DNA from: an uncultured Alphaproteobacteria bacterium | Lineage (GTDB): Bacteria > Pseudomonadota > Alphaproteobacteria > Rhizobiales > Aestuariivirgaceae | Assembly: GCA_937872985.1 (NCBI GenBank) | Contig: CALMUW010000057.1 | Location: forward strand, 1-35,692 | Length of the DNA: 35,692 bases | Direction of reading: 5' to 3' | Shown here: positions 22,626-31,440 of the stretch, piece by piece | Position numbering within the stretch: the stretch's first letter is position 1 | Layout: each line of letters starts with the position of its first letter | Notes under the pieces: generated by a model | The model's database searches: none | Told to the model about the DNA's origin: nothing | The model's input: the letters and a program-made list of their open reading frames with translations, nothing else | Made by a program: the position numbers and the translations under genes

Positions 22626-22732
22626 GGTCATCCCCGGACTCTTTTAGCCGCCTTGCCGGGGTGTTGAAAGGCCCGGCGACTGGGCATATGAGGCATGGCG
22701 TTCACAAAGCCGCCAACCTGACCCGGATTGCC

Positions 22733-23626
22733 ATGCCGCCTTCTGCCCTGACCGGTCTGCCCTTCGACGACATCCGTGCGCTGCTGCGCGACCTGCCGCC
22801 CTTGCCGACAGTGGCGGGCAACAGCCCCGCGTGGCTGGCGGCCGCACCGGCGGCCAGCCCTCCCAGGCTCACCCGCCCGGTTGTCGCCCTGTTCATCGCC
22901 AGTCACCATCCGGCCCTGCGCGCCCTGGCCGGTCATGCGGCGGGGGAGGATGAGGCGCGGCTTCACGCCCTGCAGGAGGGTAGCGATCCGGCGGCGCGCA
23001 CCTGCGCGGCCCAGGGGCTTGGCCTCAAGGTGTTTGAACTGGCGCTGGCCCACCCCGCCGGCGATCTGTTGACGGGCCCCAGTCTGGCGGAGGCCGACTG
23101 CGCCGCCACCATGGCCTATGGCATGGAGGCGGTGGCCGGCGGTGCCGACCTGCTCGGTCTTGCCGGCTTTGCCATCGGCGGCGACCTCGCCGCCGCGGCC
23201 CTGTGCCGGGCGCTCCTGGGCGGAAACGTGGATCAGTGGCTCGACCCGGCCGAAGGTGACCAGGGAGAGCGCCAGCGTGCGGCCTTGCACCCCCTGCCGG
23301 AGGGCGGGCTGGACCCGCTGGAGGCATTGCGCCATTTCGGCGGACGTGAGATGGCGGCGCTGGCCGGCGCCATTCTGGCGGCGCGCCTGCATCAGGTGCC
23401 GGTGGTCATCGAAGGCATGGCCGCCCTGGCCGCTGCCGCCGTGCTACAGGCCCTCGAGCCTTCGGCCATCGCTCATGTGCGTCTCGCCCGCGTCCACGGG
23501 GCATCGCAAGAACGGCTTGCCCGGCACCTCGGCCTGACACCGCTCATCGCCATCGACACGGGCGATGGCCCAGGGCAGGGTGCTGTCCTTGCCCTGGCGT
23601 TGCTCAAGCTCGCAGTGAACGGTTGA
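22733..23626 (+). CDS. cobT: CobT-like nicotinate-nucleotide:DMB phosphoribosyltransferase, atypical C-terminus
   Basis: 297 residues from ATG 22733 (MPPSALTGLPFDDIRALLRD); earlier ATGs at 22661 and 22688 are in frame but reach into the cobS promoter. CobT makes alpha-ribazole phosphate, the lower ligand of B12. LEALRHFGGREMAALAGAIL and LIASHHPALRALAGH-like segments identify it. Family members normally have a C-terminal LGEGTGAALAL motif with the catalytic Glu; here the matching place reads DTGDGPGQGAVLAL, with Asp for Glu, and the usual final TFxEAGV segment is missing. The protein is about 40 residues shorter than normal. It may be altered in activity. Convergent, two bases from the kinase gene. 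Confidence 0.8.
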   Translation: MPPSALTGLPFDDIRALLRDLPPLPTVAGNSPAWLAAAPAASPPRLTRPVVALFIASHHPALRALAGHAAGEDEARLHALQEGSDPAARTCAAQGLGLKVFELALAHPAGDLLTGPSLAEADCAATMAYGMEAVAGGADLLGLAGFAIGGDLAAAALCRALLGGNVDQWLDPAEGDQGERQRAALHPLPEGGLDPLEALRHFGGREMAALAGAILAARLHQVPVVIEGMAALAAAAVLQALEPSAIAHVRLARVHGASQERLARHLGLTPLIAIDTGDGPGQGAVLALALLKLAVNG

Positions 23627-23628
23627 AT

Positions 23629-25197
23629 TCAGCCGTTGCCGGTGAGCGCGATGAGCCGGCGCTGGCTTTCCGAAGGACCGCCGCTCTCGCCTGTCACCTG
23701 GCGGCGCGGCCCGTTGAGAACGCGGCTCACCGGGAAGGTGCAGATCACCTCGGTGCCCACGCCCTGCTGGCTGTTGATCACCACGTCACCATCATGCAGC
23801 TGCATCAGGCCGCGCACGATGGACAGGCCCAGCCCGGCCCCGTCGATGGCCTTGCGCGCCGCCATGCTGCCGCGGGCGAAGGCGCCCAGCGCCTGCTCGA
23901 TCTCATGGGCCGGTATGCCGGGGCCATTGTCCTTGACGCTCAGAAACACCCGGCCATCACCGGTCTGGCCCGCCTTGATCTGGATCAGGCCATGGGGCTG
24001 GGTGAACTTGATGGCGTTGTTGATGAGGTTGATCGCCACCTGATAGAGGGCGCGATGATCGCCCGACAGGCGCGGCAGGTTGGGATCGACATCGACCCGC
24101 ACGGTATGCTTGCGTTCGCGCGCCTTGAGATTGAGCAGGTAATTGGCATCCTTCAGCACCTCGCCCAGGCTCACGGGCTCGGTGGACAGTTCGCGCCGCC
24201 CGGCCTCGATGCGGGACAGGTCGAGAATGTCATTGATCAGCGCCAGCAGATGACTGCCGGAATGGTGGATGTCGCCGGCATAGCCGCGATAGGTCTGGTT
24301 CTGGATGGGGCCGAAGAGTTCGCGTTCGAGAATTTCCGAAAAGCCCATGATGGCGTTGAGCGGCGTGCGCAATTCGTGGCTCATGTTGGCGAGGAAGGAT
24401 GACTTGGCCCGGTTGGCGTCCTCGGCCCGGTCCCGTTCCACATTGGCCGTGTCGCGCTGGCGCTGCAATTCGGCGATGAGAATGTCCTTCTGCGCCTTGA
24501 ACACCACCATGTCGCGGGTGGTCTGGTGAATTTGCCGCGCCACGAAGATGAAGAACAGTTCCAGCGCCAGAACCACGCTGGCCAGCGACAGGTAGAGCGG
24601 CTCACCCTGAATGAGGCAGCGCAGCACGATGCCCATGGTCATGGTGCTGGTGCCTGCCAGCATGACCGGCAGGAAAGACCCCATCACCAGCAGGCGCACC
24701 ACCGCCACCGCGAGCACACAGGCAATGAGGAACAATTGCTGGAGAATGGCGGCTTGATCCCAGAACAGGAACAGGGGCGCCACCCAGCTCATGGCGAGCA
24801 GAAGTTCAGTGGCGGAAATCATGCCGATCCAGTCGGACTGTTCCGAACGGTTGCGCGGCCGCTTGAAGAACTGGCGGGCGAGGTAAAGCTGGATGGCCTG
24901 GAAGCCGAGAGCGGCCACCGCCCAGGCAACCACCTGTTGCCACGGCAGCCAGGTTGACAGGCCAAGCGCCACCATGAGCGTCAGCACCGGCAGGGCCAGC
25001 GCCACCTTGAGCTGATTGCGCAGGACCAGCGCCAGCATGTCCCTTTCCCAGGGCACCCGGTCATAGAGGCTGGGATCGGCCCCGGCCAGCAGGTCTTCCA
25101 CCTGGACGGTCTCGGCCTCGCGCGCAGGCGGGGCCTCGGGTCGTGTCACCCGGTCAAGGAAGCCCGAAGCGGATACCGATTGGCCCATAGCCCTCAT
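23629..25197 (-). CDS. Membrane sensor histidine kinase (PleC/PdhS-like)
   Basis: 522 residues from ATG 25197 (25188 also possible). About six hydrophobic helices fill residues 55-220 and act as the sensor; no large periplasmic domain is seen. A coiled-coil linker (KAQKDILIAELQRQRDTANV) leads to the dimerisation domain SSFLANMSHELRTPLNAIMGF with the phospho-acceptor His, then the ATPase domain: N-box INLINNAIKFTQ, G1 VKDNGPGIPAHE, G2 AGLGLSIVRGLM. The HELRTPLNAIMGFSEI sequence is of the PleC/DivJ/PdhS group that controls the alphaproteobacterial cell cycle, but this protein is not one of the known named ones as far as I can tell. No receiver domain or partner regulator is nearby. Confidence 0.88.
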   Translation of the reverse strand: MRAMGQSVSASGFLDRVTRPEAPPAREAETVQVEDLLAGADPSLYDRVPWERDMLALVLRNQLKVALALPVLTLMVALGLSTWLPWQQVVAWAVAALGFQAIQLYLARQFFKRPRNRSEQSDWIGMISATELLLAMSWVAPLFLFWDQAAILQQLFLIACVLAVAVVRLLVMGSFLPVMLAGTSTMTMGIVLRCLIQGEPLYLSLASVVLALELFFIFVARQIHQTTRDMVVFKAQKDILIAELQRQRDTANVERDRAEDANRAKSSFLANMSHELRTPLNAIMGFSEILERELFGPIQNQTYRGYAGDIHHSGSHLLALINDILDLSRIEAGRRELSTEPVSLGEVLKDANYLLNLKARERKHTVRVDVDPNLPRLSGDHRALYQVAINLINNAIKFTQPHGLIQIKAGQTGDGRVFLSVKDNGPGIPAHEIEQALGAFARGSMAARKAIDGAGLGLSIVRGLMQLHDGDVVINSQQGVGTEVICTFPVSRVLNGPRRQVTGESGGPSESQRRLIALTGNG

Positions 25198-25367
25198 TCC
25201 AACGGCCGTCCATGCGGCCCGGTCCGCCGTCACGACTATCAGCAAAACGCTAAGCCGGGCTTGTCCCATTGGCTAAAATTTGATCGGTGCCGGGGTTCGT
25301 CTTGCGCCTTGCGGGGCCGCCTTAAAGGTGGTTAATCCCCTGCCTGATTTCCTCACAGAGGCCCCCC

Positions 25368-26483
25368 ATGACCGCACTCACCGAAGACCGCATCCTTGCC
25401 GAACTGAAGCGCATCGCCGCCCCCGACGGCCGCGGCAATATTGTCTCCGCCGGCCTCGTGTCGCCGGTCACCATCAAGGATGGGTCGGTCATGCTGGCGC
25501 TCGCCGCCGATCCCGCCCACCTGAAGTCCATGGAACAGTTGCGCGGCGTGGTGGAGCAGGCGGTGAAGGCCATTCCCGGCGTGCAAAAGGCCATGGTGGC
25601 GCTGACCTCCGAACGCGCCGGAGGCCCCGGCCGCGACCAGGGGCAGGCCACCGCCAGCCAGACCCTCGGCAATGCCGTGCCCGGCATCAGGCATCTCGTC
25701 GCCGTGGCCTCGGGCAAGGGTGGCGTGGGCAAGTCCACCACCAGCATCAATCTGGCCCTGGCGCTGAAAAGTCTCGGCCTCAAGGTCGCGGTGCTCGACG
25801 CCGACGTTTACGGCCCTTCCATGCCGCGCCTCTTCGGCATCAAGGACCGTCCCGAGGCCTCCTCCGTGCCGGGCAAGCGCCTCAAGCCCCTGAAACGCTT
25901 CGGAGTCGAAGTGAGTTCCGTGGGCTTCCTCGTCGATGAAGACACGCCCATGATCTGGCGCGGCCCCATGGTCATGGCGGCCCTCACCCAGTTGCTGCGC
26001 GAGGTCGAGTGGTCGGAAACCGATGTCATGATCATCGACATGCCGCCGGGCACGGGCGATGCGCAACTGACGCTGGCCCAGCAGACGCCGCTCTCCGGTG
26101 CCGTCATCGTGTCGACCCCGCAGGATCTGGCGCTGATCGACGCGCGCAAGGGCATCGCCATGTTCAAGCGGGTCAATGTGCCAATCATCGGCATCACAGA
26201 AAACATGAGCTACTTCGTGTGCAGCACCTGCGGCGCCCGCCACGAGATTTTCAGTCATGGCGGTGCCCGCGCTGAAGCCGAGCGCATCGGGGTGCCCTTC
26301 CTCGGCGAAGTGCCGCTCGACCCCGACGTCCGCCGCCGCTCCGACAATGGCGAACCGGTGGTGGAATTTCTCCCCGATTCGGCCCATACTGCCATCTACC
26401 GCGCCATGGCCCGCAAGGTCTGGGACGCGCTGGAAGGTGCTGCCGGCGCCCGGCCCGCGACCCGCGTGGTGTTTGAGGACTGA
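25368..26483 (+). CDS. apbC: Iron-sulfur cluster carrier protein Mrp/ApbC
   Basis: 371 residues. Mrp/ApbC proteins carry [4Fe-4S] clusters to target enzymes. N-terminal DUF59/MIP18-like domain (1-85), then the deviant Walker A VASGKGGVGKSTTSINLALA, LDADVYGPSMPRLFG, WSETDVMIIDMPPGTGDAQL (Walker B), and STPQDLALIDARKG. CSTCGARHEIFSHGG supplies the paired Cys that bridge the cluster between subunits. Full length for the family. It is probably the housekeeping copy. Confidence 0.95.
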   Translation: MTALTEDRILAELKRIAAPDGRGNIVSAGLVSPVTIKDGSVMLALAADPAHLKSMEQLRGVVEQAVKAIPGVQKAMVALTSERAGGPGRDQGQATASQTLGNAVPGIRHLVAVASGKGGVGKSTTSINLALALKSLGLKVAVLDADVYGPSMPRLFGIKDRPEASSVPGKRLKPLKRFGVEVSSVGFLVDEDTPMIWRGPMVMAALTQLLREVEWSETDVMIIDMPPGTGDAQLTLAQQTPLSGAVIVSTPQDLALIDARKGIAMFKRVNVPIIGITENMSYFVCSTCGARHEIFSHGGARAEAERIGVPFLGEVPLDPDVRRRSDNGEPVVEFLPDSAHTAIYRAMARKVWDALEGAAGARPATRVVFED

Positions 26484-26590
26484 GGTCGCAGCCGAGGGGC
26501 CGCGATGGGGCTGGGGAAGTGAAATCTTAACCCTGAACCCCGATGCACAGGTGAACAGACGGGGCCGTGAGTCGCCCCGGAGGGGGAAGG

Positions 26591-27442
26591 ATGATGAATT
26601 TGATGCGCGTGGGCGGAGGGCTGATGGCCCTTCTGGGTCTCGTTCTGGCGCTGGTCAACTTTGCCGCCCCTGGCCAGATGCAGGTCATGGGGCTGACGCC
26701 CGAGGCAGCCTTCACCCTGCTGGCGGGCGGCATGGTCGCCATGGGGCTCGGCGGGGTCATCCGGGCCATCGAAGCGGCCCAGAGCGGCCAGCCGGTCCAC
26801 CTTCCCCAGCACAGCGCCGGCAGCACCGAGGAAATTCTGGTGACGGAGCCTGCTCCCGTGGTGACAGCTGCGCCGGTGGTGGAGCCTCCAGCGCCTGCCC
26901 GGGTTGAAGTCCAGCCCGCGGCCATTCCGGCCGCGCCGGAAGATCGCATGGCAGCTTTCCGGCGTGAGCGCTTCACGGGCTTCCGGCGCCACCTGGGCGA
27001 CGCCGCCGGCTCCACCCTGTCGGGCGCCGGGGCCGCGGCCACCGCGGTGGCCGCCACAGCCGTTGCCGGGGCGGAAGCGGCCGCCAGCACCGCCCACGAC
27101 CATGTTTCCGACACCATTGCGGCCCTGGAAAAGGCCAAGTCCGACATCAACGCCGCTCTGGGTGCCGGGTCTGACAGCATTGCCGAGGCCGTGACCGAGG
27201 TTGAAGAGAGGGCGGTGGAGGAAGAGGTGCCTGTCGCAGAGCCGGAGGTCGCGGCTGAAGCTGAGGCTCCCGCCGACGGCGAACTCTACGTGGTGGAAGA
27301 GAAGATTGTCCGTGGCCGCCCGGCGCGCGTGCTCTCCGATGGCACGGTCGAAGCCGAAACCGACGAAGGCTGGATGCGCTTCGAGAACTTCGAGCACCTC
27401 GACGAATATCTCGACGCCACCGCACCCGACATGCGCGGCTGA
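26591..27442 (+). CDS. Membrane-anchored acidic hypothetical protein
   Basis: 283 residues from the ATG at 26591 with GGAGGGGG upstream; a GTG at 26567 is in frame but less likely. Two hydrophobic helices (LMALLGLVLALVNFAAP and AAFTLLAGGMVAMGLGGVI) anchor it; then a Pro/Ala/Val/Glu-rich linker, a helical Ala-rich part (SGAGAAATAVAATAVAG), an acidic stretch (EEEVPVAEPEVAAEAEAP) and a conserved-looking C-terminal domain, YVVEEKIVRGRPARVLSDGT then GWMRFENFEHLDEYLDA. No family is recognised. The C-terminal part resembles short domains found in other alphaproteobacterial membrane proteins. Function unknown. Confidence 0.7.
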   Translation: MMNLMRVGGGLMALLGLVLALVNFAAPGQMQVMGLTPEAAFTLLAGGMVAMGLGGVIRAIEAAQSGQPVHLPQHSAGSTEEILVTEPAPVVTAAPVVEPPAPARVEVQPAAIPAAPEDRMAAFRRERFTGFRRHLGDAAGSTLSGAGAAATAVAATAVAGAEAAASTAHDHVSDTIAALEKAKSDINAALGAGSDSIAEAVTEVEERAVEEEVPVAEPEVAAEAEAPADGELYVVEEKIVRGRPARVLSDGTVEAETDEGWMRFENFEHLDEYLDATAPDMRG

Positions 27443-27464
27443 CATTTCAATCAGCGCTGATCAT

Positions 27465-27500
27465 CCCTGACCCCGGAGGATGCTTCGGGGTCAGGGTTTT
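27465..27500 (+). terminator. Intrinsic terminator after acidic membrane protein gene
   Basis: CCCTGACCCCG, a 10-base loop, CGGGGTCAGGG, TTTT: a perfect 11-bp stem followed by T's. It overlaps the end of the convergent GST-like gene. Confidence 0.85.
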
Positions 27501-28003
27501 GCCAGATCCTCCGGGCTGCGCCAGCCGGGCTGCGTCCTGATCCGGTCGAGCCAGTTCTCCACCTGCACGAAGCCGTTCATGCCCAGGCCCCGGCCTTGCG
27601 CCACCAGCAAGGCACCGCCCAGGGCCACGTCGGCAATGGTCAGGCGCCGCCCGAGCAGGAAGTCATGGTGGGCGAGATGGCCATCAACCAGTGCCAGGGC
27701 TTCGGCTGGCCTGGGCAGCGCGTGCCGTGAACCACCCAGGCAGCGCGCTTCAAACAGCATCCAGCGCAGGACCTGACGGCGCTCATCCTCGCTTTTAGGG
27801 CCGAAGCGCCGTGTCTGTTCCGCCAGAAAATCCAGAATGACGCCAGCCTCGCTGATGGGCTGCCCATCGGCCAGCAGCACCGGCCCGGCCACCGTATCCG
27901 CTGCGGCCACCAATGACCAGCGCTGGCCCGCCAGCGCTAGCATGAGCGTCACCTTGTAGGTATCGCTGGCCCCCGGCCAGCCCTGCACGACATAACGAGT
28001 CAC
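27491..28003 (-). CDS. Glutathione S-transferase-like protein
   Basis: 170 residues from the GTG at 28003, which has GGGGGG six bases upstream; longer frames lack such a site. The N-terminal thioredoxin-like half includes VQGWPGASDTYKVTLMLALA and the GSH-contact region GQPISEAGVILDFLAEQ (cis-Pro and the Glu/Ser pair); the C-terminal helical half has RRLTIADVALGGALL, the conserved N-capping box (S/T-x-x-D: TIAD). The first domain is slightly short. The usual catalytic Ser/Cys/Tyr near the N-terminus is not obvious. Probably a cytosolic transferase of unknown substrate. Confidence 0.7.
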   Translation of the reverse strand: MTRYVVQGWPGASDTYKVTLMLALAGQRWSLVAAADTVAGPVLLADGQPISEAGVILDFLAEQTRRFGPKSEDERRQVLRWMLFEARCLGGSRHALPRPAEALALVDGHLAHHDFLLGRRLTIADVALGGALLVAQGRGLGMNGFVQVENWLDRIRTQPGWRSPEDLAKP

Positions 28004-28150
28004 GATCAACCCCCCGGCCGACGTATGGCTACCATAGAGCGAGTCTCGCTCAGGTTGAAGTCCAGAGCGGGCCAAGTTCTGGACCAGCGCCGCAGACCCT
28101 TTCGGCGGGCGCGCCAAGGGGCTAGATCAGGGGTCTGACCTGACGGTGAA

Positions 28151-29560
28151 ATGATGTCCAATCTTGCTGCTGTTCTGAACCGCATTGACCGCGACCTGCC
28201 CGACAGCCTGGAAAGGCTGAAAGCCTTCCTGCGCTTCCCCTCCATCAGCACCGACGCGGCCCATGACGGCGCATGCCGGGACACGGCAGAATGGGTCAAG
28301 GCCCATTTGCAGGACATGGGCTTTTCGGCGGCTCTGCATAACACCACGGGGCATCCCGTCGTGCTGGCGGAACTGGTGGAGCCGGGGCTGGCCGCCAGTG
28401 CGCCGCATGTTCTGTTCTACGGCCACTATGACGTGCAGCCGGTGGACCCGGTGGAACTCTGGACCCATCCGCCCTTTGAACCGACCGTGGTCAAGGGCGG
28501 GGATGGCCGGGAGCGCCTCTATGCCCGGGGTGCTGCCGACGACAAGGGTCAGCTCATGACCTTTCTCACGGCGGTGAAAGCATGGCGTGAGGAGGGCGGC
28601 AGGCTGCCCTTTCGCCTCACCGTCCTCATCGAGGGCGACGAGGAGGGAAACTCCCAGCACCTTGAAGGCTTCGTGGCCGCCCGTGCCGGTAGCCTGAAGC
28701 CCGACATCTGCTTTGTCTGCGACACCGGGCTGTGGGACGATGACACGCCGCAGATCACCACCTCGCTGCGCGGCTGCATTGCCGACGAGGTCATCGTGAC
28801 CGGCCCGCGCATCGACCTGCACTCCGGCTATTATGGCGGGCCCCCCCCCCATCCCCCCCCCGCCCCGTCCCGGGGCCCCGCCGCGCCGCCCGCCCGGGAG
28901 GGGCCCGCCCCCCCCCCCCCCCTCCCTGATGGGGGGCCGAAGCTCACGCCAAGGCGCCGCAAGGAGCTTCAGGCGCTGCGCTTCAACACCCGCAAATTTC
29001 TCGGCGATGTCGGCTTGAAGCAGCCAGCGGGTGAGAAGAATTTCACTGCGCTGGAGCAGATCTGGCTGCGCCCCACCGCCGAGGTGAACGGCATCATCGG
29101 CGGCTATACCGGCGAAGGGTCCAAGACGGTGCTGCCATCGAAGGCTTCGGCCAAGCTGACCTTCCGCCTGGTGGCGGGCCAGAACCCGACAAAAATCCGC
29201 AAGGCCTTCCGCGCCTTCATCCGCCGCCATCTGCCGAAGGATTGCACCGCCGAATTCCACAACCAGACCGCCGACAACCACGGCGTCTCGGTTTCCGCCG
29301 ACAGCATCTGGGTTGCCGCCGCCCGCAAGGCCCTGAAGGATGAATGGGGCCGCAAGCCGGTCATCGGTGGCGAGGGCGGTTCCATTCCCGTGGTCGGGGC
29401 CTTTGCCAGATATCTCGGGGCCGACAGCCTGCTCGTTGGCTTCAGCCGCGCCAACGACGCGGTTCACAGCCCCAACGAAAAATATGATCTCGATTGTTTC
29501 CAGCGCGGCGCGCGCTCCTGGGCGCGCCTCATCGCCGGGCTGGCCGAAGGAGCCAAGTGA
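28151..29560 (+). CDS. M20 family dipeptidase, with corrupted internal stretch
   Basis: 469 residues. M20 metallopeptidases use two zinc ions to cleave dipeptides. Metal and catalytic motifs are intact: FYGHYDVQPVDPVELW (His, Asp), YARGAADDKGQLMTF (bridging Asp), LIEGDEEGNSQHL (Glu general base), HSPNEKYDLDCF (last His). Between YGG and KFLGDVGLK, 51 residues in both this protein and its tandem paralogue, the sequence here is Pro/Gly/Ala-rich (PPPHPPPAPSRGPAAPP) where the paralogue reads AAINPIRVLTKLVAALHD. Nearly all bases there are G or C, with no length change. I take it as a sequence error covering the lid-domain loop. The next gene starts inside the stop codon. Confidence 0.88.
   Translation: MMSNLAAVLNRIDRDLPDSLERLKAFLRFPSISTDAAHDGACRDTAEWVKAHLQDMGFSAALHNTTGHPVVLAELVEPGLAASAPHVLFYGHYDVQPVDPVELWTHPPFEPTVVKGGDGRERLYARGAADDKGQLMTFLTAVKAWREEGGRLPFRLTVLIEGDEEGNSQHLEGFVAARAGSLKPDICFVCDTGLWDDDTPQITTSLRGCIADEVIVTGPRIDLHSGYYGGPPPHPPPAPSRGPAAPPAREGPAPPPPLPDGGPKLTPRRRKELQALRFNTRKFLGDVGLKQPAGEKNFTALEQIWLRPTAEVNGIIGGYTGEGSKTVLPSKASAKLTFRLVAGQNPTKIRKAFRAFIRRHLPKDCTAEFHNQTADNHGVSVSADSIWVAAARKALKDEWGRKPVIGGEGGSIPVVGAFARYLGADSLLVGFSRANDAVHSPNEKYDLDCFQRGARSWARLIAGLAEGAK
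28838..28939. other. Anomalous G/C-only tract, probable artefact
   Basis: Only about eight of some 100 bases are A or T, with runs of 9 to 14 C. The reading frame and length are kept exactly against the tandem paralogue, which points to base substitution during base-calling or consensus building, not to a biological insertion. Confidence 0.7.
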
Positions 29561-30957
29561 TGACCATGACTGACAGGGCGCTGGCCGCCGTGGATGAAGG
29601 CCTGGAAAAAAGCCTCGACCGATTGTTCGATTTCATCCGCATTCCCTCCATCTCCACCGACAAGGCCTATAAGCCGGAATGTGAAAGGGCCGCCCAGTGG
29701 CTGGTGCGTGAGCTTTCCGGTCTGGGATTCAAGGCAACCGCGCATGACACGCCCGGCATGCCCATGGTGGTGGCCCACTACACCCCCGCAACTGCCACGG
29801 CGAAAACCCCGCACTACCTGTTCTACGGCCACTATGATGTGCAGCCCGTCGATCCCCTGGACCTGTGGGACGCGCCGCCCTTCGCCCCCGGGATCAAGAC
29901 CGGCAAGAATGGCGTGAAACAGATTCATGGCCGCGGCGCTGCCGATGACAAGGGCCAGCTCATGACCTTCGTGGAGGCGGCGCGCGCCCTCATCGCCACC
30001 ACCGGCACCCTCCCTGTCAAGGCCACATTCCTGATCGAGGGCGAGGAGGAAAGCGGTTCGCCCTCGCTGGTGCCCTTCCTCGCGGCGCATGTGCAGGAAC
30101 TCTCCTGTGCTGCCGCCTTCGTCTGCGACACCAACATGTGGGACGCGAAAACGCCCGCCATCACCACGCGGCTGCGCGGCCTCGTCCATGACGAGTTCAC
30201 CATCACCGGCCCGAAGGTCGATTTGCATTCCGGGTCATATGGCGGTGCCGCCATCAATCCCATCCGTGTGCTGACGAAACTGGTGGCGGCCCTGCACGAC
30301 AAGTCCGGCAAGGTCACCATTCCCGGATTCTATGAGGGCGTGGCGCCCCTGCCTGCGGCCACGAAGAAGCAGTGGCAAAAGCTGAAATTCAGCGAGAAGA
30401 AATTCCTGGGCGACGTGGGGCTTAAATTTCCGGCGGGCGAGGCCGGCAAGTCTGTGCTGGAACAGGTCTGGGCGCGGCCCACCGCCGAAATGAACGGCAT
30501 GTGGGGCGGCTACACCGGGGTAGGCACCAAGACGGTCATTCCGTCCCAGGCCCATGGCAAGATTACCTTCCGCCTGGTGTCCGGCCAGAAGCCGGAGAAA
30601 ATTCTCCGGGCCTTCCGTGCCTTCGCCAGGAAGCAGATGCCGAAGGACTGCACCATCAGCTTCTCGCCCCATGGCGGCGGTGCGCCCGCCTCGGAAATTC
30701 CGGCCAACAGCGCCGTGGTGGCCAAGACGGCGGCGGCGCTCAAGGCCGAGTTCCGCCGCGACACGGTGATGATGGGCTGCGGCGGTTCCATTCCCATTGT
30801 GCGCTACTTCAAGGATGTGTTGGGCATGGACTCGATCCTCGCGGGCTTCGGCCTCGCCGATGACGCCATCCACAGCCCCAATGAGAAATATGATGTGGCG
30901 AGCTTCCACCACGGCATCCGCTCGTGGGTGCGCATCATGACGGCGCTGGGTGAATGA
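29560..30957 (+). CDS. M20 family dipeptidase, second tandem copy
   Basis: 465 residues. The ATG overlaps the stop of the first copy (TGATG), and AAGGAG lies seven bases upstream. Same family and motifs: FYGHYDVQPVDPLDLW, GRGAADDKGQLMTF, LIEGEEESGSPSL, GSYGGAAINPIRVL (lid loop His/Asn region), HSPNEKYDVASF. It is about half identical to the first copy by eye, so this is an old duplication rather than an assembly repeat. The pair may form related enzymes with different substrates. It overlaps the next gene by four bases. Confidence 0.93.
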   Translation: MTMTDRALAAVDEGLEKSLDRLFDFIRIPSISTDKAYKPECERAAQWLVRELSGLGFKATAHDTPGMPMVVAHYTPATATAKTPHYLFYGHYDVQPVDPLDLWDAPPFAPGIKTGKNGVKQIHGRGAADDKGQLMTFVEAARALIATTGTLPVKATFLIEGEEESGSPSLVPFLAAHVQELSCAAAFVCDTNMWDAKTPAITTRLRGLVHDEFTITGPKVDLHSGSYGGAAINPIRVLTKLVAALHDKSGKVTIPGFYEGVAPLPAATKKQWQKLKFSEKKFLGDVGLKFPAGEAGKSVLEQVWARPTAEMNGMWGGYTGVGTKTVIPSQAHGKITFRLVSGQKPEKILRAFRAFARKQMPKDCTISFSPHGGGAPASEIPANSAVVAKTAAALKAEFRRDTVMMGCGGSIPIVRYFKDVLGMDSILAGFGLADDAIHSPNEKYDVASFHHGIRSWVRIMTALGE

Positions 30958-31331
30958 CCATGGCCATTGATCCCCTGGCCCGCGCCCGCGCCTATCACGA
31001 GGCTTTCAATGCCGGCGATATCGCGGCGCTGACCGCCATCATCGCCGAGACCGCCGAATATCACTCGCCCGGCATCAAGGGGGTGCTGCCGGGCCGCGAC
31101 AATATCCTCAAGGCCATTCGCGCCTATCGCAAGGAGTTCCCCGATCAGGTGAACATCGAGGACAAGGTGGAGGTCATCGCGTCGCACACGGTGAAAAGCC
31201 ACTGGCGCTTCACCGCCACCAGCAGATCATCGGGCCGGCTGGTGAAGCGTCAGGGCTGGGAAATCCTCACCTTCAACGCCCGGGGCGAAGTGGTGTCGGT
31301 GGACGTGCACGATGTGAACCTCGCCGATTAG
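30954..31331 (+). CDS. NTF2-like (SnoaL-type) small protein
   Basis: 125 residues, overlapping the upstream dipeptidase by ATGA, so coupled. RARAYHEAFNAGDIAALTAI, ETAEYHSPGIKGVLPGRDNI and the strand KSHWRFTATSRSSGRLVKRQ with final VSVDVHDVNLAD fit the NTF2-like cone fold used by SnoaL-type enzymes and ligand binders. No catalytic residues can be assigned. The operon with two dipeptidases suggests a metabolic role, not known. Confidence 0.78.
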   Translation: MTMAIDPLARARAYHEAFNAGDIAALTAIIAETAEYHSPGIKGVLPGRDNILKAIRAYRKEFPDQVNIEDKVEVIASHTVKSHWRFTATSRSSGRLVKRQGWEILTFNARGEVVSVDVHDVNLAD

Positions 31332-31337
31332 AGCAAC

Positions 31338-31440
31338 CGGCGGTCAGTTGGAATCAACTGACGCCGACAAGGTGCTCGAAAATCAATATGTTGGCGCAAC
31401 TTTCCTCGCTCAAATCGTTCCGGTTTGATCGTCCGTTGCG
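31338..31440. repeat. Intergenic palindromic element
   Basis: CGGCGGTCAGTTG, GAAT, CAACTGACGCCG forms a hairpin with one bulged G. It begins TAGAGC like the element after the barrel gene and ends in TCAAATCGTTCCGGTTTGAT, features of the dispersed intergenic palindromes of alphaproteobacteria. It separates two convergent genes. Confidence 0.5.

Noticed and set aside
21489..22667. 392-residue plus-strand frame opposite the aspartic protease and cobS
   Set aside because: It spans two real genes on the other strand and is rich in His/Gln/Arg/Gly, as GC-rich shadows are.
22626..22732. Cobalamin riboswitch before cobS/cobT
   Set aside because: The space is short and no B12-box-like conserved sequence or suitable fold is seen.
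28127..29467. 446-residue minus-strand frame opposite the M20 gene
   Set aside because: Long antisense frames are common in GC-rich genes; it is a shadow of a protein with intact metal motifs.
28151..30957. The two tandem M20 genes as an assembly duplication
   Set aside because: They differ throughout at the protein level, so they are old paralogues.
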